The translations under genes and the position numbers were made by a program. Positions 1 to 11,800 of a stretch of 64,000 bases of DNA are shown piece after piece; the first letter of the stretch is position 1; each line of letters starts with the position of its first letter. This DNA comes from Areca catechu (Eukaryota; Streptophyta; Magnoliopsida; Arecales; Arecaceae), in assembly GCA_021397845.1 (NCBI GenBank), contig JAHSVC010000071.1, positions 186,001-250,000 of the forward strand, given 5' to 3'. The notes under the pieces are model-generated. The model ran no database searches. It saw only the letters and a program-made list of their open reading frames with translations, and was not told the origin of the DNA.

Positions 1-898
1 CCGAAAATGGCCGGAAACAGATCCAAGAAAGAGCCACGATCTCCTCTGTCCGAGCTCACAGTTCTCCACCCAAGCCGCCGGAAAACTCTGGGAAGCCGTC
101 TTCTCCCATGGCCGTTCAAGCTTCCCGACGGCCGGTCTCCACCGTCGTCCAATCCTTCTCCAAATGCCCGTGAGTCGCCGCCCCTCATCCTCCCAGATTT
201 TAATGGCCGGTCTCCATCGTCATTCTCCATGCTGCCGCTCCCATGGCCATCCTTCTTTCTCCTCTTGCTGCTGCTACTTGCCGAAGCACAGTCCGAGTTC
301 TCCATCAAGCTTGCCTCCCTGTTCTCGTCGCCGGCATCGTTCCAACACCACCGTGAGATCGTTGCACCGTCCATCTTCCTCTCTCAACGCCGGATGCCGG
401 AGAACCTTCCTATGATGAAAAAAAAATTCCAAGACCAAGCTGTCCGTCTCCTCCCTAGTTCACCGTTTCCGCTGTCCGCCAACTCCCCTGTTTCAAGCTT
501 TCATCATCACCGCCTGCACCGAACCGTGAGGAAGTGCCCAGAGCCTCCTGTTGCTTTCACTGTGATCCATCACCAACTGCTGCACTTCTTCATCACCGTC
601 TTCCACATTGCCGAACTAAGCCCACCAGTCCAGTCTTCTCCTTCACGGTTGCTGGTCTTCGCCACCTCTTCCGGATTTATTCCTCCCAGATCCCCCTTGC
701 TACATCACCACCACTTATCGGTATAGGACTCAGTTGTCTGGAGCCTGGATGTCCGAAGGAGCTGGAGGTTCGGGATAACGCCGAAGTAGTTTAAAGAAGG
801 GAAGGAACGCGATGGTTGTGTTGGTACGTGAATGAAATTTTAGAACCGGAAGAAACCAACGCGGATTTTCCAATCGTCGACGCGTCTGACTCCTCCGC

Positions 899-908
899 TA
901 TAAATAAA
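899..908 (+). promoter_or_regulatory. TATA box of the left-edge LTR
   Basis: TATAAATAAA lies after a GC-richer stretch and is followed by a purine-rich leader, as expected for an LTR core promoter. Confidence 0.45.
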
Positions 909-1012
909 GACCCATCGACAACGGGGGGAGGGGAGAGAAGAGAAGCCAGATACGTCCCAAGCTCCTGCAGAGCAAAGCCAGAGAGCCCATCATTTTTTAT
1001 CTTTCTCTTTCC

Positions 1013-1143
1013 CGAGAGCATTCTTCAATTTTTTTTTTCCTCTCTTTCCCGGAAAGAATGATTTTTTTTCCTTTCTCTTTCCCCGAGAGCATTCTTCTTC
1101 TTCATTTATTATTTATTATTTATTTTTTTTCGAGAGCATTCTT
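1013..1143 (+). repeat. Three copies of CGAGAGCATTCTT in a T-rich tract
   Basis: Copies lie at 1013-1025, 1084-1096 and 1131-1143. Each is preceded by a run of T/C. They sit about 110-240 bp after the TATA box, so they would be in the transcribed leader of the LTR. Function unknown. Confidence 0.6.
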
Positions 1144-1979
1144 TTCTTTGTGACAGGAGCCTGTTTTACTTCATGTTACGAATAATATTTTATTTTAATA
1201 ATATATTTTATTATTATTTTTATCCTTGCCATTTTAATTTTATTCTAAAATAAATTAATTATTATAATTTATTACTATCATTTAAATATTTATAAGTAGG
1301 TTAGTTTAATTCTTGCATTAATAGTTTAATTTCTATAACTTTAATTTTTTGTAATATATATTTTAATAAATAAAAAAGAATGAATTTATAATTTTTAAAT
1401 AATTTTTAAAATTTTATTTTAATCATGTCTGTCTAAGCAAATCTTTTAAGACCGGCAATGAAGCTAGATCATGGTTAGAAGTTTTCTTAAGATTTATTTT
1501 TCTAGGCTTTTAATATTTTAAGAGTTTTTCTTTTGTTTTAACCTCTTAGCCAAGATACTTATGAGCTATTGTTGGATTTCATCCCCTTCATAGTTCATAC
1601 TTGATTCGGTCTAAGAGGGAAAATAGATAGAAAACTCAATATTTTGAATCTCTTTTCCTTCTTTTTGTAGAAACTTTGATAGAGTATTGTTAGGATCCTT
1701 TCACTCTATACTATAGAGAACAGACGATATGAAAAGTAATCTTAGAAAAGTTTTCAAAATCATTGGTCTAGTGGATTTAAAAGCCCTAGGATTCAAAAGC
1801 CCTAGATTTTTAATTATTTATTTCATCGATGTAATTACTTTTGTTCGTTCTTGTTGGTTTATCTAAGTGAGGGTTTGAACACAATTCAAAACCTATTTTC
1901 TCGTGGGATCGATCTGTACTCGCACGACGTGCTACTCTACATATCGTGCGCTTGTAGTTATAACTTAAAGTTCACATCA

Positions 1980-3456
1980 TTTGCCCTAGACTTCTAGGCC
2001 CGCTCTGCCATATATGTCTCTCATATTCTAGATTCTATGGGAGAGGATAGGACATCAAAGGTAGCGGTTGAGGTTGTTGAGCTGTGGTAGGAGATTATTA
2101 CTGTGGAGCAGGATGTTCCTCTTGCCTTGTCAGTTCATTGAACTAGTTAGCACTCACCCACGTAGCAGACAAAGATGGCAGTGCTAGTTTTGATGGCGAT
2201 GTGGGAGCTTGTTGTTGACACAGGCTCCACCTCTTGAAGTAGTGACATTAAATGCCATGAAGAAGCTCCTCTACGTGGTGCCATTTTGAGGTGAATGCTC
2301 ACTCGTCTTCCCAAAAATGGGACAGGGCTCTTCCTCTAATGCTAATCTATTACTTAGATTCAATCTTTAAATTGGAGAAATGACTGACTGATCAAAGCAC
2401 TACTAGAGAGACCTGTAAAATAAAGTCCTTGACTGAGGTTGGCTCTGACAAAGACCCTCTGACACTCAAGTCAGGTATCTAGAATAGAAAGGAAGTAGTG
2501 AGCTGTTTTCTCAGTCAGATGTCATTTACCTAGGTCCTCGGGGTTTTTGGTATTTGTAGTAGATGGTTGAATAATCGTGTGATTCTAAGAATATTAGGTT
2601 GTTAATCATGATGTTACGAGTATGAGATTCTAACCCTTATCTACTCCCCTCATAGGGTGTAGTTAATACCTTTAATCTTATCTATATGGAGTGGGTCGCT
2701 TCTACATATGCCAGGAGATCTATCATCCAAATTTGCAGGAATGGATCACATGACTAATAAGTCTCAAGTTGGATTTGAAGCAGGCAACAACTAAGCATAA
2801 AGATATACTAGCTTGGCATAAAGGTGAGCATATAGGTCAGCCACTTTCAGAATAGCATCCCGAATATAAACATGAGGCATCCATGGTACCCTTGTAACAT
2901 TATAATTACTAGTAATTTATAAAAAAATATATTTGTTTTGGGATATGAGACCCAGTATTATCTCTTTTGCTATTTTTACTAATTTATTCTTTCTAAAATC
3001 TCTTACCCCAGACTTCGGAGGAGAACTGCATTCAAGAAGCTTATATTTTCTTTGGGGGTAAAAAAACCAAACTTGAATTAAGATACTCTATGGGCTTTCT
3101 ATGGTATGATAAAGTAATATTAATTAATTCAAAAAATATTTTTTTTGGAGAGGATATTTATGCGGCTTGATTGGGCTGAGTACCAATAACATGATTTCAT
3201 GGGGGCTAGGATTCTCAGGTTGATCCATTAGCCTCTAAATTGTGGGCATAAGATTTGAGATCAAATAAGAAGATATTTATATATATTAGCATGTATGATA
3301 TCACTGAAACTTGGTAGGACCGAACATTAAATTTTTTAGTTACCGTGATAAGTGTTTCCTTTTCTCGAAGAATGGTGAAAACCTACAATATAATTCTGGA
3401 AGGCCCAAACCCAAACAACCATGTTATGGAAAACAAGCCCAATTAACAAAATGTGG
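1980..3456. other. Degenerate non-coding DNA with a Tat-type LTR signature
   Basis: No usable reading frame or domain is seen. Around 2400-2520 there is an ACCTGTAAAATAAAGTCC stretch followed by CTCTGACACTCAAGTCAGG. This resembles the R/U5 signature of Tat-type gypsy LTRs (CCTGCAAAAA, then a short gap, then CTCAAGTCAG). The same signature recurs in the element at 27307 (about 27423-27485). This may be what is left of the 5' LTR of the outer Tat element, but boundaries are not visible. Confidence 0.35.
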
Positions 3457-3467
3457 CACACTCAAAA

Positions 3468-4521
3468 AAAAAGTCTTTGTGCACTGCGTGCGGTGCAGGA
3501 AATCCAGCGTGGTCCGCACCGCACTTTTTTATTGGTCCAAATATATTCACTGTAGTAGCATAACGGGATGGAAGCTGAGCATGACTAGCATTAATTACTA
3601 TTCAGCTTTTATTTGATATTTTTGTCCAAACCAAAATACCCTTCCCTCCAGTCCTTTTTCTGTAGGGGTGTCGTAGGTTTTGAATTAGGACGTCGTAGGT
3701 TTTGAACTAGGGTGTCGTAGCTTTTGAACTAGGGTGTCGTAATACTATTTCAGGTTTATTTATATTTTTTTGCAGGGGTGTTGTAGTTTTGAACTGGGAT
3801 GTCGTAACTTTTGAACTGGTGTCGTAGCTTTTTGAACTAGGATGTCGTAATACTGTTTCAGGTTTTATTTTATATTTTTTCTGCAGGGGTGTCGTAGGTT
3901 TTGAACTGGGATGTCGTAGCTTTGAACTATGATGTCGTAATACTGTTTCAGGTTTTATTTTATATTTTTCTGCAAGGGTGTCATAGGTTTTGAACTGGGA
4001 TGCCGTAGCTTTTGAACTAGGATATCGTAATACAGTTTCAGGTTTTATTTTATATTTTTTTCAGGGGTGTCGTAGGTTTTAAACTAGGGTATCGTAACTT
4101 TTGAACTAGGATGTCGTAATACTGTTTCTGGTTTTAATTTATTTTTTGCAGGAGTGTTGTAGGTTTTGAATTAGGGTGTCGTAATTTTTGAACTAGGATG
4201 TCGTAATACTGTTTCTAGTCATTTTTGAACCAGGGTATCGTAGGTTTTGAACTAGGATGTCGTAAGTTTTGAACTAAGATGTCGTAATACTGTTTTAGGT
4301 CATTTTTAAACCAGGATGTCGTAGGTTTTGAACTAGGATGTAGTAGGTTTTGAACTAGGATATCGTAAGGGTATTTTGGTCTGGATAAAAATTTTAATTA
4401 ATGCTAGTCATCTCAGCTTTTATCCTATCATACTATAGTAAATATTTTTGGACCAATAAAAACGTACGGTGCAGGCCACGCTGAATTTACTGCACCGCAC
4501 GCGGTGCACAAAGAATTACTC
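3468..4521. mobile_element. Mutator-like non-autonomous DNA transposon
   Basis: The ends are long inverted repeats. The left arm (about 3468-3643) and right arm (about 4367-4521) match in reverse complement from the TCTTTGTGCAC end, through GCGTGCGGTGCAG and TTTTTATTGGTCC, to CCAAAATACCCTT. Directly repeated CACACTCAAAA flanks the element at 3457-3467 and 4522-4532. A 9-11 bp duplication with arms of more than 150 bp is the hallmark of Mutator-like elements. No transposase is encoded; the centre is a minisatellite. Confidence 0.82.
3660..4366 (+). repeat. Minisatellite core of the Mutator-like element
   Basis: About seven units of 81-107 bp are built from the short module GAACTAGGATGTCGTA. 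The landmark TGTCGTAATACTG recurs near 3736, 3843, 3933, 4023, 4112, 4199 and 4280. Within each unit the GTCGTA module occurs two or three times, separated by a T-rich linker. Confidence 0.85.
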
Positions 4522-6560
4522 CACACTCAAAACACAAAACAGTGGCCATGCCCGGTCCACTTGTCATAGTTCCATCCCTAAGAAATTCTTTGTCCATCCC
4601 TGGTGTAGAAAAACTAAGGTAGATGCACTACTTCACCGGATTGGATTATGCGGTCGCAAATAATAACAAGGACACCATTGATTTCCAAGGCCATAAGGGT
4701 TTAATGCAGCTCCTCTTTTTTTATTCAAAATTTTCCTAATAAAAATACACTTTCACTCCAAGAAATCATACTAATTAACAGAATGCTATACAAAGTAATA
4801 TGATATCATAGATAATAATAAGACATCATAACAATCAATAAAATGTTATAAAAATAACAAGATATCATAATAACCAACAAAAATATCATATATAATAACA
4901 AAAAATGAGAATAATCAATAGAATGTCATAAAAAGCAATTGAATGTTGATACATCTAGAAATGGTCAAGTCTATATAGATCCGGCATGGCTCGCCATCTC
5001 ATCTACTAGTCCAGCACAGCAAGCAGCTTCCTTAGATCCAGACACGTGGTCCCAGACATCATATAAGGAAAACGTAGCTTGCCCTCTTCCTACAAAAGGT
5101 TATGTAATATTGTGCCATGACTCTCTAACTCCAGTCACTATTCATTAATATATGCATCCTATGGAAGTATGCCTGCCATGTAGACGAGCTCCATGCCATC
5201 TCCACCCACTCCTCTAGGGGTATGTGCTCTGCAATAATATGCCAACCACTACTCCTTGCACAACATAACGCTTGTTAGGTGTCACGTACTTTATATACCT
5301 TGCCTATAAAATTGTTTCTCGAATCCTTCAAGTAAGTCTTTTCTATAAGGGTTTTTCCAGGCAAGTGTTTCTAAAAGTCTTGAATCCTTTGGAAGACTCA
5401 ACAGACCTCTCAGAGCCATCTGAAAGCTCTAGATCGCTATCCAAGTGAAAGCTAGGACTACCTTGCTTTGCTTAAGCTTTGCTCATTTTCTTGAGCCTCA
5501 CCAATGCCCATCTTCACCACCTTGCCTATGCTCCACTACATCCACTCACCAGGTCCACCATCTCACCTATGCTCTAACACATCCATTACCACTTCTACTA
5601 CCTTGCCCACTCCCACTCTACTACTAAACCATCCACCTAGAAGCTATAATTTTCTCACATCTCTATTTGCTTTCACGTGAAATTGACTTAGATATTGGAG
5701 AATCCACCATGGGGAATAACCTCATCATGCCCAGACTTTCATATCTTCTTCATTTTCTAGGTTTTGGAATGTCCACACTCAATGGATGAAAGCTTGGAGT
5801 TGTTACTCAACAACCATCTCCAGCTATGTTAGTAAGTCTTAAGGAGAACTATAATAGATTGGCGCTAGGGGAAGAGCTACTGGTCCAAATAATCATTGAA
5901 AGAACTTGTAGTTTTCTTTTCCTTATGCAGTTATGGTAAAAAAAAGGGTATTGGCAAGACTTGCTGCTCCTCTTCTTATGGAGGACTGATGGTCTCGACA
6001 GATCATCCTGAAACTCTCCTAGACCAAAGCACTAGTGAGCATTCAGTCATTCTTCCAGTCATAGCCAAGCAGTTCCATCAACTCCTATTCCGAGTCAAGT
6101 CACTTGCAACTATAGTATAGGCTTTGTAGCAGCCTTCAACCTAGTCTACCCTAAGGTTAGCCAAGCATCAGCCCTCGAATATCCCCCTCCGGTGCGAGGG
6201 GCATATTAGGATGGTGTAACCCATTTCACTGAAGTATAAGTGCTCCTAGTGACCCCCAAGCTGGCTGGTGATCCCAAACAGGCCCCCATCATCACCCATC
6301 ATAGCCATTGGGATCCCAAGGTTCATTTCATGTTTGTCACTCTTGTCACTGAACAAGTTGTCAAGGTAGGAATCAAGAATGTGGTTCCCCTATTTTACTT
6401 TCTTCTTCTTCATTGCAGGATTCCTTGATGAAGGGACCATCATACCATCATTCGATAAGGCATGCCTAACAATAGGACAAGCTAGACTGGAAGCTTCACA
6501 AGGTGGATGGCTATTTAGAGGCCCTTTGATGGTAGTAGATGATGTTGGGGGGAGCCACTC
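4522..6560 (+). other. Non-coding leader of the outer element, unassigned
   Basis: At 4735-4935 there is an AT-rich irregular repeat built on variants of ATATCATAA and ATGTCATAA. A TATA-like CCTATAAAA lies near 5302-5310, followed by a C/T-rich stretch to about 5640. Nothing between 5640 and 6560 can be assigned, although weak gag-like text begins near 5990. This is the expected place for the 5' LTR tail and leader of the Tat element whose gag follows, but neither an LTR end nor a primer-binding site is recognisable. Confidence 0.3.
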
Positions 6561-6599
6561 TTCACCATGCATCTATCCTTCTCGAGGATCATTATGGAG

Positions 6600-7474
6600 G
6601 AGCCCATCCCCTGTCACTTCAAGGCACCCTCCATGAAAGCCTACGATGGTTCCATTGATCCCTATGACCACTTGGAGAGTTTTAAAGCCCTCATTCTACT
6701 GCAAGAGGCATCTGATGCCTAATGTGCAAGTTCTTTTCATTCACTTTTAGAGATGCTGCCTAAGCTTAGTATACCAGCTCTCATCAGGCTCCATTAGCTC
6801 TTTTGAGAAATTCGGCCATAAATTTATCACCAATTTCAAAGTAGCTGAAGGCCCAAGAAGAGCTCCAACTACCTCTTCTCCATCCAACAGGAAGAAGGAG
6901 AGTCTCTCCGAAACTTCATGGGTCACTTCAGGGTGGCTATGTTGGAGGTTCGCGGCCTAAAACTAGTAGTTGCAATGTCAACCTTTATAAGAGAGCTCCA
7001 AGCAGGAGGCTTCTACCACTCCCTCTCCAGAGGTTCTCTCATGATCTTCTGGATCTCCTATCTAACTCCGAAAAGTATATCAATACTGAAAGAAGGTATA
7101 GCAGCAAAAAGAAAGGAGAAAGGAGAGTGTAAGCACCCTTAGGAGAATTGCTCACCCTCCACCTCAACCCATGAGGCGGAGCAACGAAGCCAGGTCCCAT
7201 CACCATTCTAGGAGCCCACACCATTGTCATGGAGAGTTCATACCATTGAATGCTTCTCGGAGATAGATCTTGATAGAAATAAAGAACCAAGACATCATCC
7301 ACTAGCCAAAGAAGATGAGCAAGAGGTTCGAGAAGGACCTCACAAAGTATTACCATTTTTGTTAGGATTATGGACATGATACTGAGGACTGCCTCACCTT
7401 GAAGAAAGAGATTAAAGCTTTGGTCCATCAAGGCTATCTATGGACCTATGTCAGCTAATCCAATGGTACAGAGA
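6600..7474 (+). pseudogene. gag: Tat-type gag remnant
   Basis: Gag forms the virus-like particle that packages the element's RNA. Conceptual translation in shifting frames gives HFKAPSMKAYDGSIDPYDHL at about 6617-6677, then SFEKFGHKFI at 6800-6830, the segment that precedes the conserved gag helices. Near 7340-7435 is a knuckle-like stretch with C...DYGHDTEDC and LKKEIKALVHQGYL, the Tat gag C-terminus. Stops and frame changes occur throughout. SIRE-A inserted immediately after codons near 7470; the duplicated AGAGA at 7470-7474 and 20000-20004 marks the site. Confidence 0.75.
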
Positions 7475-7756
7475 TGTTGGCTCCACCCAGTGATTTTGAT
7501 GAATAACAAAACATTGAGTGCATATTGTATTCTAATGAGGATTTCAAGTTGTGAGTTTTCAGGAAGAAAGCACCTCAAAATCTCAAAACTTATGGTGTAT
7601 GGCACGTAATGGCACGGAGCAATTCTCACAAATCCGGGCATCCTCTTCATTGAAGAAGGGCATCTAAATGTTTAAATATTATGTGTTTATGTATTCAAGA
7701 ATTTTATTTATGTTTTCGAGGCATTTACACTTGAATCTGAAAGTTTTCAGTCTCTA

Positions 7757-8062
7757 GTGTCGACACCTGGGCAGTCAAGTGTCGACACTTCAGCATTTGG
7801 CACAGACAAAAATCCTTGGTATGCCAAGTGTCGACACCTATATTCAAGTGTCGATACCAAGTATCGACACTTAGGTTCCAAGTGTCGACTCAAGGCCCGA
7901 GAATTTTGAAAATACAGAACTTTGTAATATTGAGGATTTTGTGTCAAGTGTCGACACCTGTGCATCAAGTATCGACACTTGAATGTTCAAGTGTCGACAC
8001 CCAGAGATCAAGTGTCAATACTGACAGCCAAGTATCGACACCTGACAGCCAAGTGTCGACAC
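7757..8062 (+). promoter_or_regulatory. GTGTCGACAC palindrome array in SIRE-A U3 (5' LTR)
   Basis: About 12 copies of AAGTGTCGACACTTG or close variants occur in 306 bp, irregularly spaced (roughly 13-60 bp). Variants mostly differ by C-to-T or G-to-A (for example GTATCGACAC, GTGTCGATAC). The array ends about 120 bp upstream of TATTTAACC. Placement suggests upstream promoter or enhancer sites; a silencing target is an alternative. The binding factor is unknown. Confidence 0.8.
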
Positions 8063-8182
8063 TTGCAGCCTGATAGCTCTAACGGATCTATTTTTCTGGC
8101 TTGCAGAACTTGATTTTCAAGCTCCAAACATCTATTTTCGAGGTACCAACGGTCACAAACTATTTTTTGGAAGTTCTTGGTG

Positions 8183-8191
8183 TATTTAACC
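8183..8191 (+). promoter_or_regulatory. Probable core promoter of SIRE-A LTR
   Basis: TATTTAACC followed by TCCACCAA is identical in both SIRE-A LTRs (second copy 19238-19246) and in both SIRE-B LTRs, although the surrounding sequence differs. This conservation marks it as the TATA-like box. Confidence 0.55.
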
Positions 8192-8923
8192 TCCACCAAT
8201 CTCATTTTAAAGGAAGAGAAGTGTATTTGAAGTGCATTCAAGTCTACTCAAAAGCCAAAAAGCCAATATTCTCCCAAATACTTCACATCAAAAGCCTCTT
8301 ATAGTTTGATTCCTTGAAAAGCCTACTAGCTCATCCTTATTTCATTCCAAAAGAGGCACCTTGAAGGAGATTCCAAGGAAGAGTGAAGACAAAGCATCCA
8401 CTTGAGCTTCAAAGATTCCAATCTACTCTTGAAGAGAGTTTGTTGTAGTTTTAAATTGTATATCTGTTTTTATTGTGTTTTGACCTTGCTTTCAAGGTGT
8501 CTTGAAAGAAGGTTATTGTGGTTTGTTGGTGAGCCAAAGAGATAAAACCAACTAGGGTTAACTTGTGAGCCCGAAGACAAAACAAGTGTTAAGGTTTGTT
8601 GGTAAGCCTAAGTGACGAAACCAACTTAGGTTTTGACTTGTGAGCCTTGTGAAAAACAAGTCGACTGTAATCTAGTTTGGATTATAGTGAAATTCCCAAG
8701 GATGGCTTGGGGAGTGGATGTAGGTGCTAGGTTTGCACCGAACTACTATAAACCTTGTGTTGTGTGTGATTACTCTTTTCCCTCTCTTGCTCTTTAATTT
8801 TTGCTAACATCTTGCATTAAATTTATCATTAGTCACAAGCACCACTAATCCCTCATATTATTGTCTTAAATTTTTAAAAGACCCAATTCACCCCCCTTTT
8901 AGAGTCCATTTCTGGGCAACAAG

Positions 8924-8935
8924 TGGTATCAGAGC
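8924..8935 (+). other. SIRE-A primer-binding site (initiator Met tRNA)
   Basis: TGGTATCAGAGC lies 2 bp after the LTR end. It is the standard complement of the 3' end of plant initiator tRNA-Met used by copia elements to prime minus-strand DNA. Confidence 0.95.
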
Positions 8936-8978
8936 ACCGGTACTCTCTTGTAGGTCCAAGGATCTTGAGTAAAAGATC

Positions 8979-10668
8979 ATGGCAGCCCCAATAGGAATGG
9001 GTATTGTTGAAGGTCAAGCTTCAAATCGACCCCCACTTTTTAATGGCACAAATTACACATACTGGAAGACACGCATGCACATATTTATTCAAGCTCTTGA
9101 TTATAATTTGTGGAGGACAATTGTAAAAGGTCCTCATCAGCCTACAATGATGATTAATGGCATTCTCACTCCAAAATGGAAGATGATTGGGATGAGAATG
9201 ACATTAAGCAAATCGAGCTTAATGCTATGGCAATGAACCTTTTATTTTGTTCTCTTGATCCAATGAATTTAATAGAATATCAAATTATCTCTCCACCAAG
9301 GAGATTTGGGATACACTTGAGGTTACCCATGAGGGTACACACCAAGTAAAAACCACCAAGGTCAACATGCTAATTCACACATATGAAATGTTTAAAATGG
9401 AACCTACTGAATCTATCAGTGAGATGTATACTAGGTTCACAAACATTATGAATGGTATGAGAAGCCTAGGAAAAATAATTTCTAACGGTGAACTTGTGAA
9501 TAAACTTTTCAGGTCTCTACCAGCTTCATGGGATGCAAAGGTCACTGCTATTGAAGAAGCTAAGGATGTCAACACTCTCCCGCTGGAACAACTGCTGGGC
9601 TTTTTAATGACTTATGAGCTCTCTCTCAAACAAAAGAATGGAGAGGTCGACAAAAAGAAGAAGACAATCGCATTCAAATCTACTACTGGAGAGGACTCAA
9701 GCGAAGACTCCGAAGAAGATGATGAAGAAGATGAGATGGCTCTGTTAGCACAGGAAATTCAGAAGGTTCTGAGGAAGAACAATCGTTCAACTACAAAAGA
9801 AACTCTGAAGGTGAGCCGAGTAAGGAAAGGTAAGAAAAGGAGAAGGAGAGCCTACGTGTTTTTGAGTGCAAAAAACCCGGGCATTTCAAGGTAGACTGCC
9901 CCTTGTTAAGAAAGCAGAAGAAAACTGAGAAAGAAAACCATGATGGCAACCTGGAGTGAAAGTGAAGACTCAAGTTCTGAGGAAGAACAGCAGGAGGTAG
10001 CAAACTTTTGTCTGATGGCCGATCATGATGAGGTATGTTCCGAAACCGAAAATGAATTTACTTTTGATGAGCTTCATGAAGTTTTTGAAGAACTAGTCAT
10101 AGAATTTCAAAAGTTAAAATCAAACATAAAGATTTAAAGAAGCAAAATTTAGATCTAGCCAAAACAAATAACAACCTTTCAAATGAAAATGAATGCCTCC
10201 TTATACAAAATAAAAAAATTAAATGATAAGATTATGGCACTTGAAAGAAAGGAAATCTTTAAAAAGAAAAGTGACTTGCTTTCAAATGATGATTTGTCAA
10301 AACAAAGAAAAAAAATTTTAAATGAAAATAAAAGATATAAAGAAGAAATTGAAAAACTAAAACCTTTATAGAAAATTTACTTACAGTTCTGAAAAATTAA
10401 ATTTACTCTTAAATAACCAAAGAGCAGTATTTGACAAAGCAGGTTTAGGATTCAAAACTCACAAAAAATAAACTCTTTAAAAATTCTTTGTGCCTGCCTT
10501 GCATTTTCATCCATTACTTGCTATACTTATGGTATCAAAGGACATAAATCTTATATGTGCAACAAAAGAAAATTAAATAACACTAAGAAAGTTTGGGTTC
10601 CAAAAGGAACCAATGCCACTAACCAAAAAGGATCCAAGATGGCTTGGGTACCTAAAGTCTTCACTTGA
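8979..10668 (+). pseudogene. gag: SIRE-A gag, broken
   Basis: Capsid-nucleocapsid polyprotein. The ATG at 8979 begins MAAPIGMGIVEGQAS, which is shared with SIRE-B and supports this start. The N-terminal part (FNGTNYTYWKTRM) is the UBN2/DUF4219-like copia Gag domain. It is followed by an acidic Glu/Asp stretch (about 9695-9745), a first CCHC knuckle (about 9855-9895, first Cys disturbed by a frame change), a Lys/Asn-rich coil region (10130-10370), and a second knuckle near 10515-10560 in which the second Cys has become Tyr (CYTYGIKGHK). Frame changes occur near 9240-9360, 9895 and 10135. The gag text ends at TGA 10666-10668, at the same place as in SIRE-B. Confidence 0.85.
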
Positions 10669-10689
10669 TCTTTATTGCAGGTATGCCTT

Positions 10690-11800
10690 GCAACCAATAA
10701 AGGATGTGGTATCTTGATAGCGATTGCTCAAGGCATATGACAGGAGATGTGGAGCAGTTCTCATCACTCACATATCAAAATGGTGGCAATGTAACTTTTG
10801 ATGATAATGAAAAGGACAAAATTATCGGTATTGGTAAAATCCATATCACCCCTACCTCTTATATTGATAATGTTTTATATGTTGATGGTTTTAAAACATA
10901 ACTTGCTTAGCATTAGTCAATTTTATGACAAAAGTTTTAAAGTTGTTTTTGAATCTTCTTTGTGCATTGTTTCTAGTCTGGATGACAATGGCATTAAGTT
11001 CATTGGTCATAGACATGGCAATATTATATATCGTTGATCTTGATGATCTCCCTATTCAGAAAGGTCAATGTCTAGTGGCAATGGAAGCCAAGATCGATGA
11101 AACTAGTTGGCTTTGGCATCGTAGACTAGGACATGCAAGCATGCATAATTTCAAAACTTAGCAAAAAGAACTTGGTAAAGGATTTGCCTAAACTCAATTT
11201 TGAAAAAGATAATATTTGCAGTACATGCCAACTTGGAAAACAAACAAAATCCTCTTTCAAACCAAAAGGAGTAATCTCTACATCTAGACCTTTGGAATTG
11301 CTTCACATGGACCTCTTTGGGCAACTAGAACATCTAGTTTGGGAGGTAGAAGTATGGCCTAGTCATTGTAGATGATTTCTCACGATTTACATGGGTCATG
11401 CTTTTAGCACATAAAGATGAAACTTTTTCTGAATTTATTAGATTTCATAAAAGAGTTTTGAATGAAAAAGGTGTTTCAGTAGTATCTTTGAGAGAGTGAT
11501 CATGGAATCGAATTTGAAAATGCTGATTTTGATAAATTTTGTATTGAAAATGGAATTCATCACAATTTTTCTGCACCTAGGACACTCAACAAAATGGGGT
11601 AGTAGAAAGAAAAAATAGAACTCTTGAAGAAATGGCACGCACCATGCTTTGTGAAAATGATTTACCTAGATATTTTTGGACGGAAGCCATAAATACTGCA
11701 TGCTATGTTTTAAATTGTGTTTTAATTCGACCGATTTTAAAGAAAACACCTTATGAGCTTTGGAAGGGTAGAAAACCCTCAATTCATTATTTTCATGTTT
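10690..11800 (+). pseudogene. pol: SIRE-A protease and integrase region, broken
   Basis: Aspartic protease text WYLDSDCSRHMTGDVEQFSS starts near 10707. The catalytic DSG has become DSD at 10716-10724, so the enzyme would be dead. The GAG-pre-integrase zinc segment (SWLWHRRLGHASMH with a later CSTCQLGKQTK) covers about 11104-11260. The integrase core follows: LHMDLFG at about 11302, the second Asp near 11500, and the Glu segment (NGVVERKNRT) near 11595-11625, reached only after a one-base loss. Frames change near 10895, 11035, 11160, 11375 and 11510. Confidence 0.85.

Larger units (their letters stand above)
1..1979 (+). mobile_element. Right part of a Ty3/gypsy-type LTR, cut by the window edge
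   Basis: The stretch has the anatomy of a long plant gypsy LTR: a C-rich first part that gives spurious Pro/Ser/His-rich reading frames, a TATA box at 899-908, T-rich and AT-rich sequence, then a tail typical of plant gypsy U5 (CGTGGGATCGATCTGTACTC at about 1902) ending in CACATCA at 1979. No primer-binding site follows, so it is probably a solo LTR or a remnant. The left end lies outside the window, so the target duplication (TTTGC would be the right copy) cannot be tested. No protein domain is present. It could instead be part of a larger truncated element. Confidence 0.5.
7475..8921 (+). repeat. SIRE-A 5' LTR
   Basis: Runs from TGTTGGCTCCACCC to CTGGGCAACA, 1447 bp. It holds the GTGTCGACAC array (7757-8062), the core promoter TATTTAACC (8183-8191), and a module repeated in variant form (GGTTTGTTGGTGAGCC, then GGTTTGTTGGTAAGCC) at about 8520-8660. 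In one 125 bp sample the two LTRs differ at about five positions, which suggests a moderately old insertion. Confidence 0.95.

Noticed and set aside
7..726. 239-codon open frame with a Leu-rich stretch that looks like a signal peptide
   Set aside because: It lies in the C-rich part of an LTR upstream of its TATA box, has Pro/Ser/His-biased composition and overlaps an equally open second frame. The same kind of text occurs in the LTR at 24250-25020.
3311..3616. 101-codon frame crossing the left arm of the Mutator-like element
   Set aside because: It runs from the flank into the inverted arm across the target duplication, so it cannot be an ancestral gene, and it has no recognisable domain.
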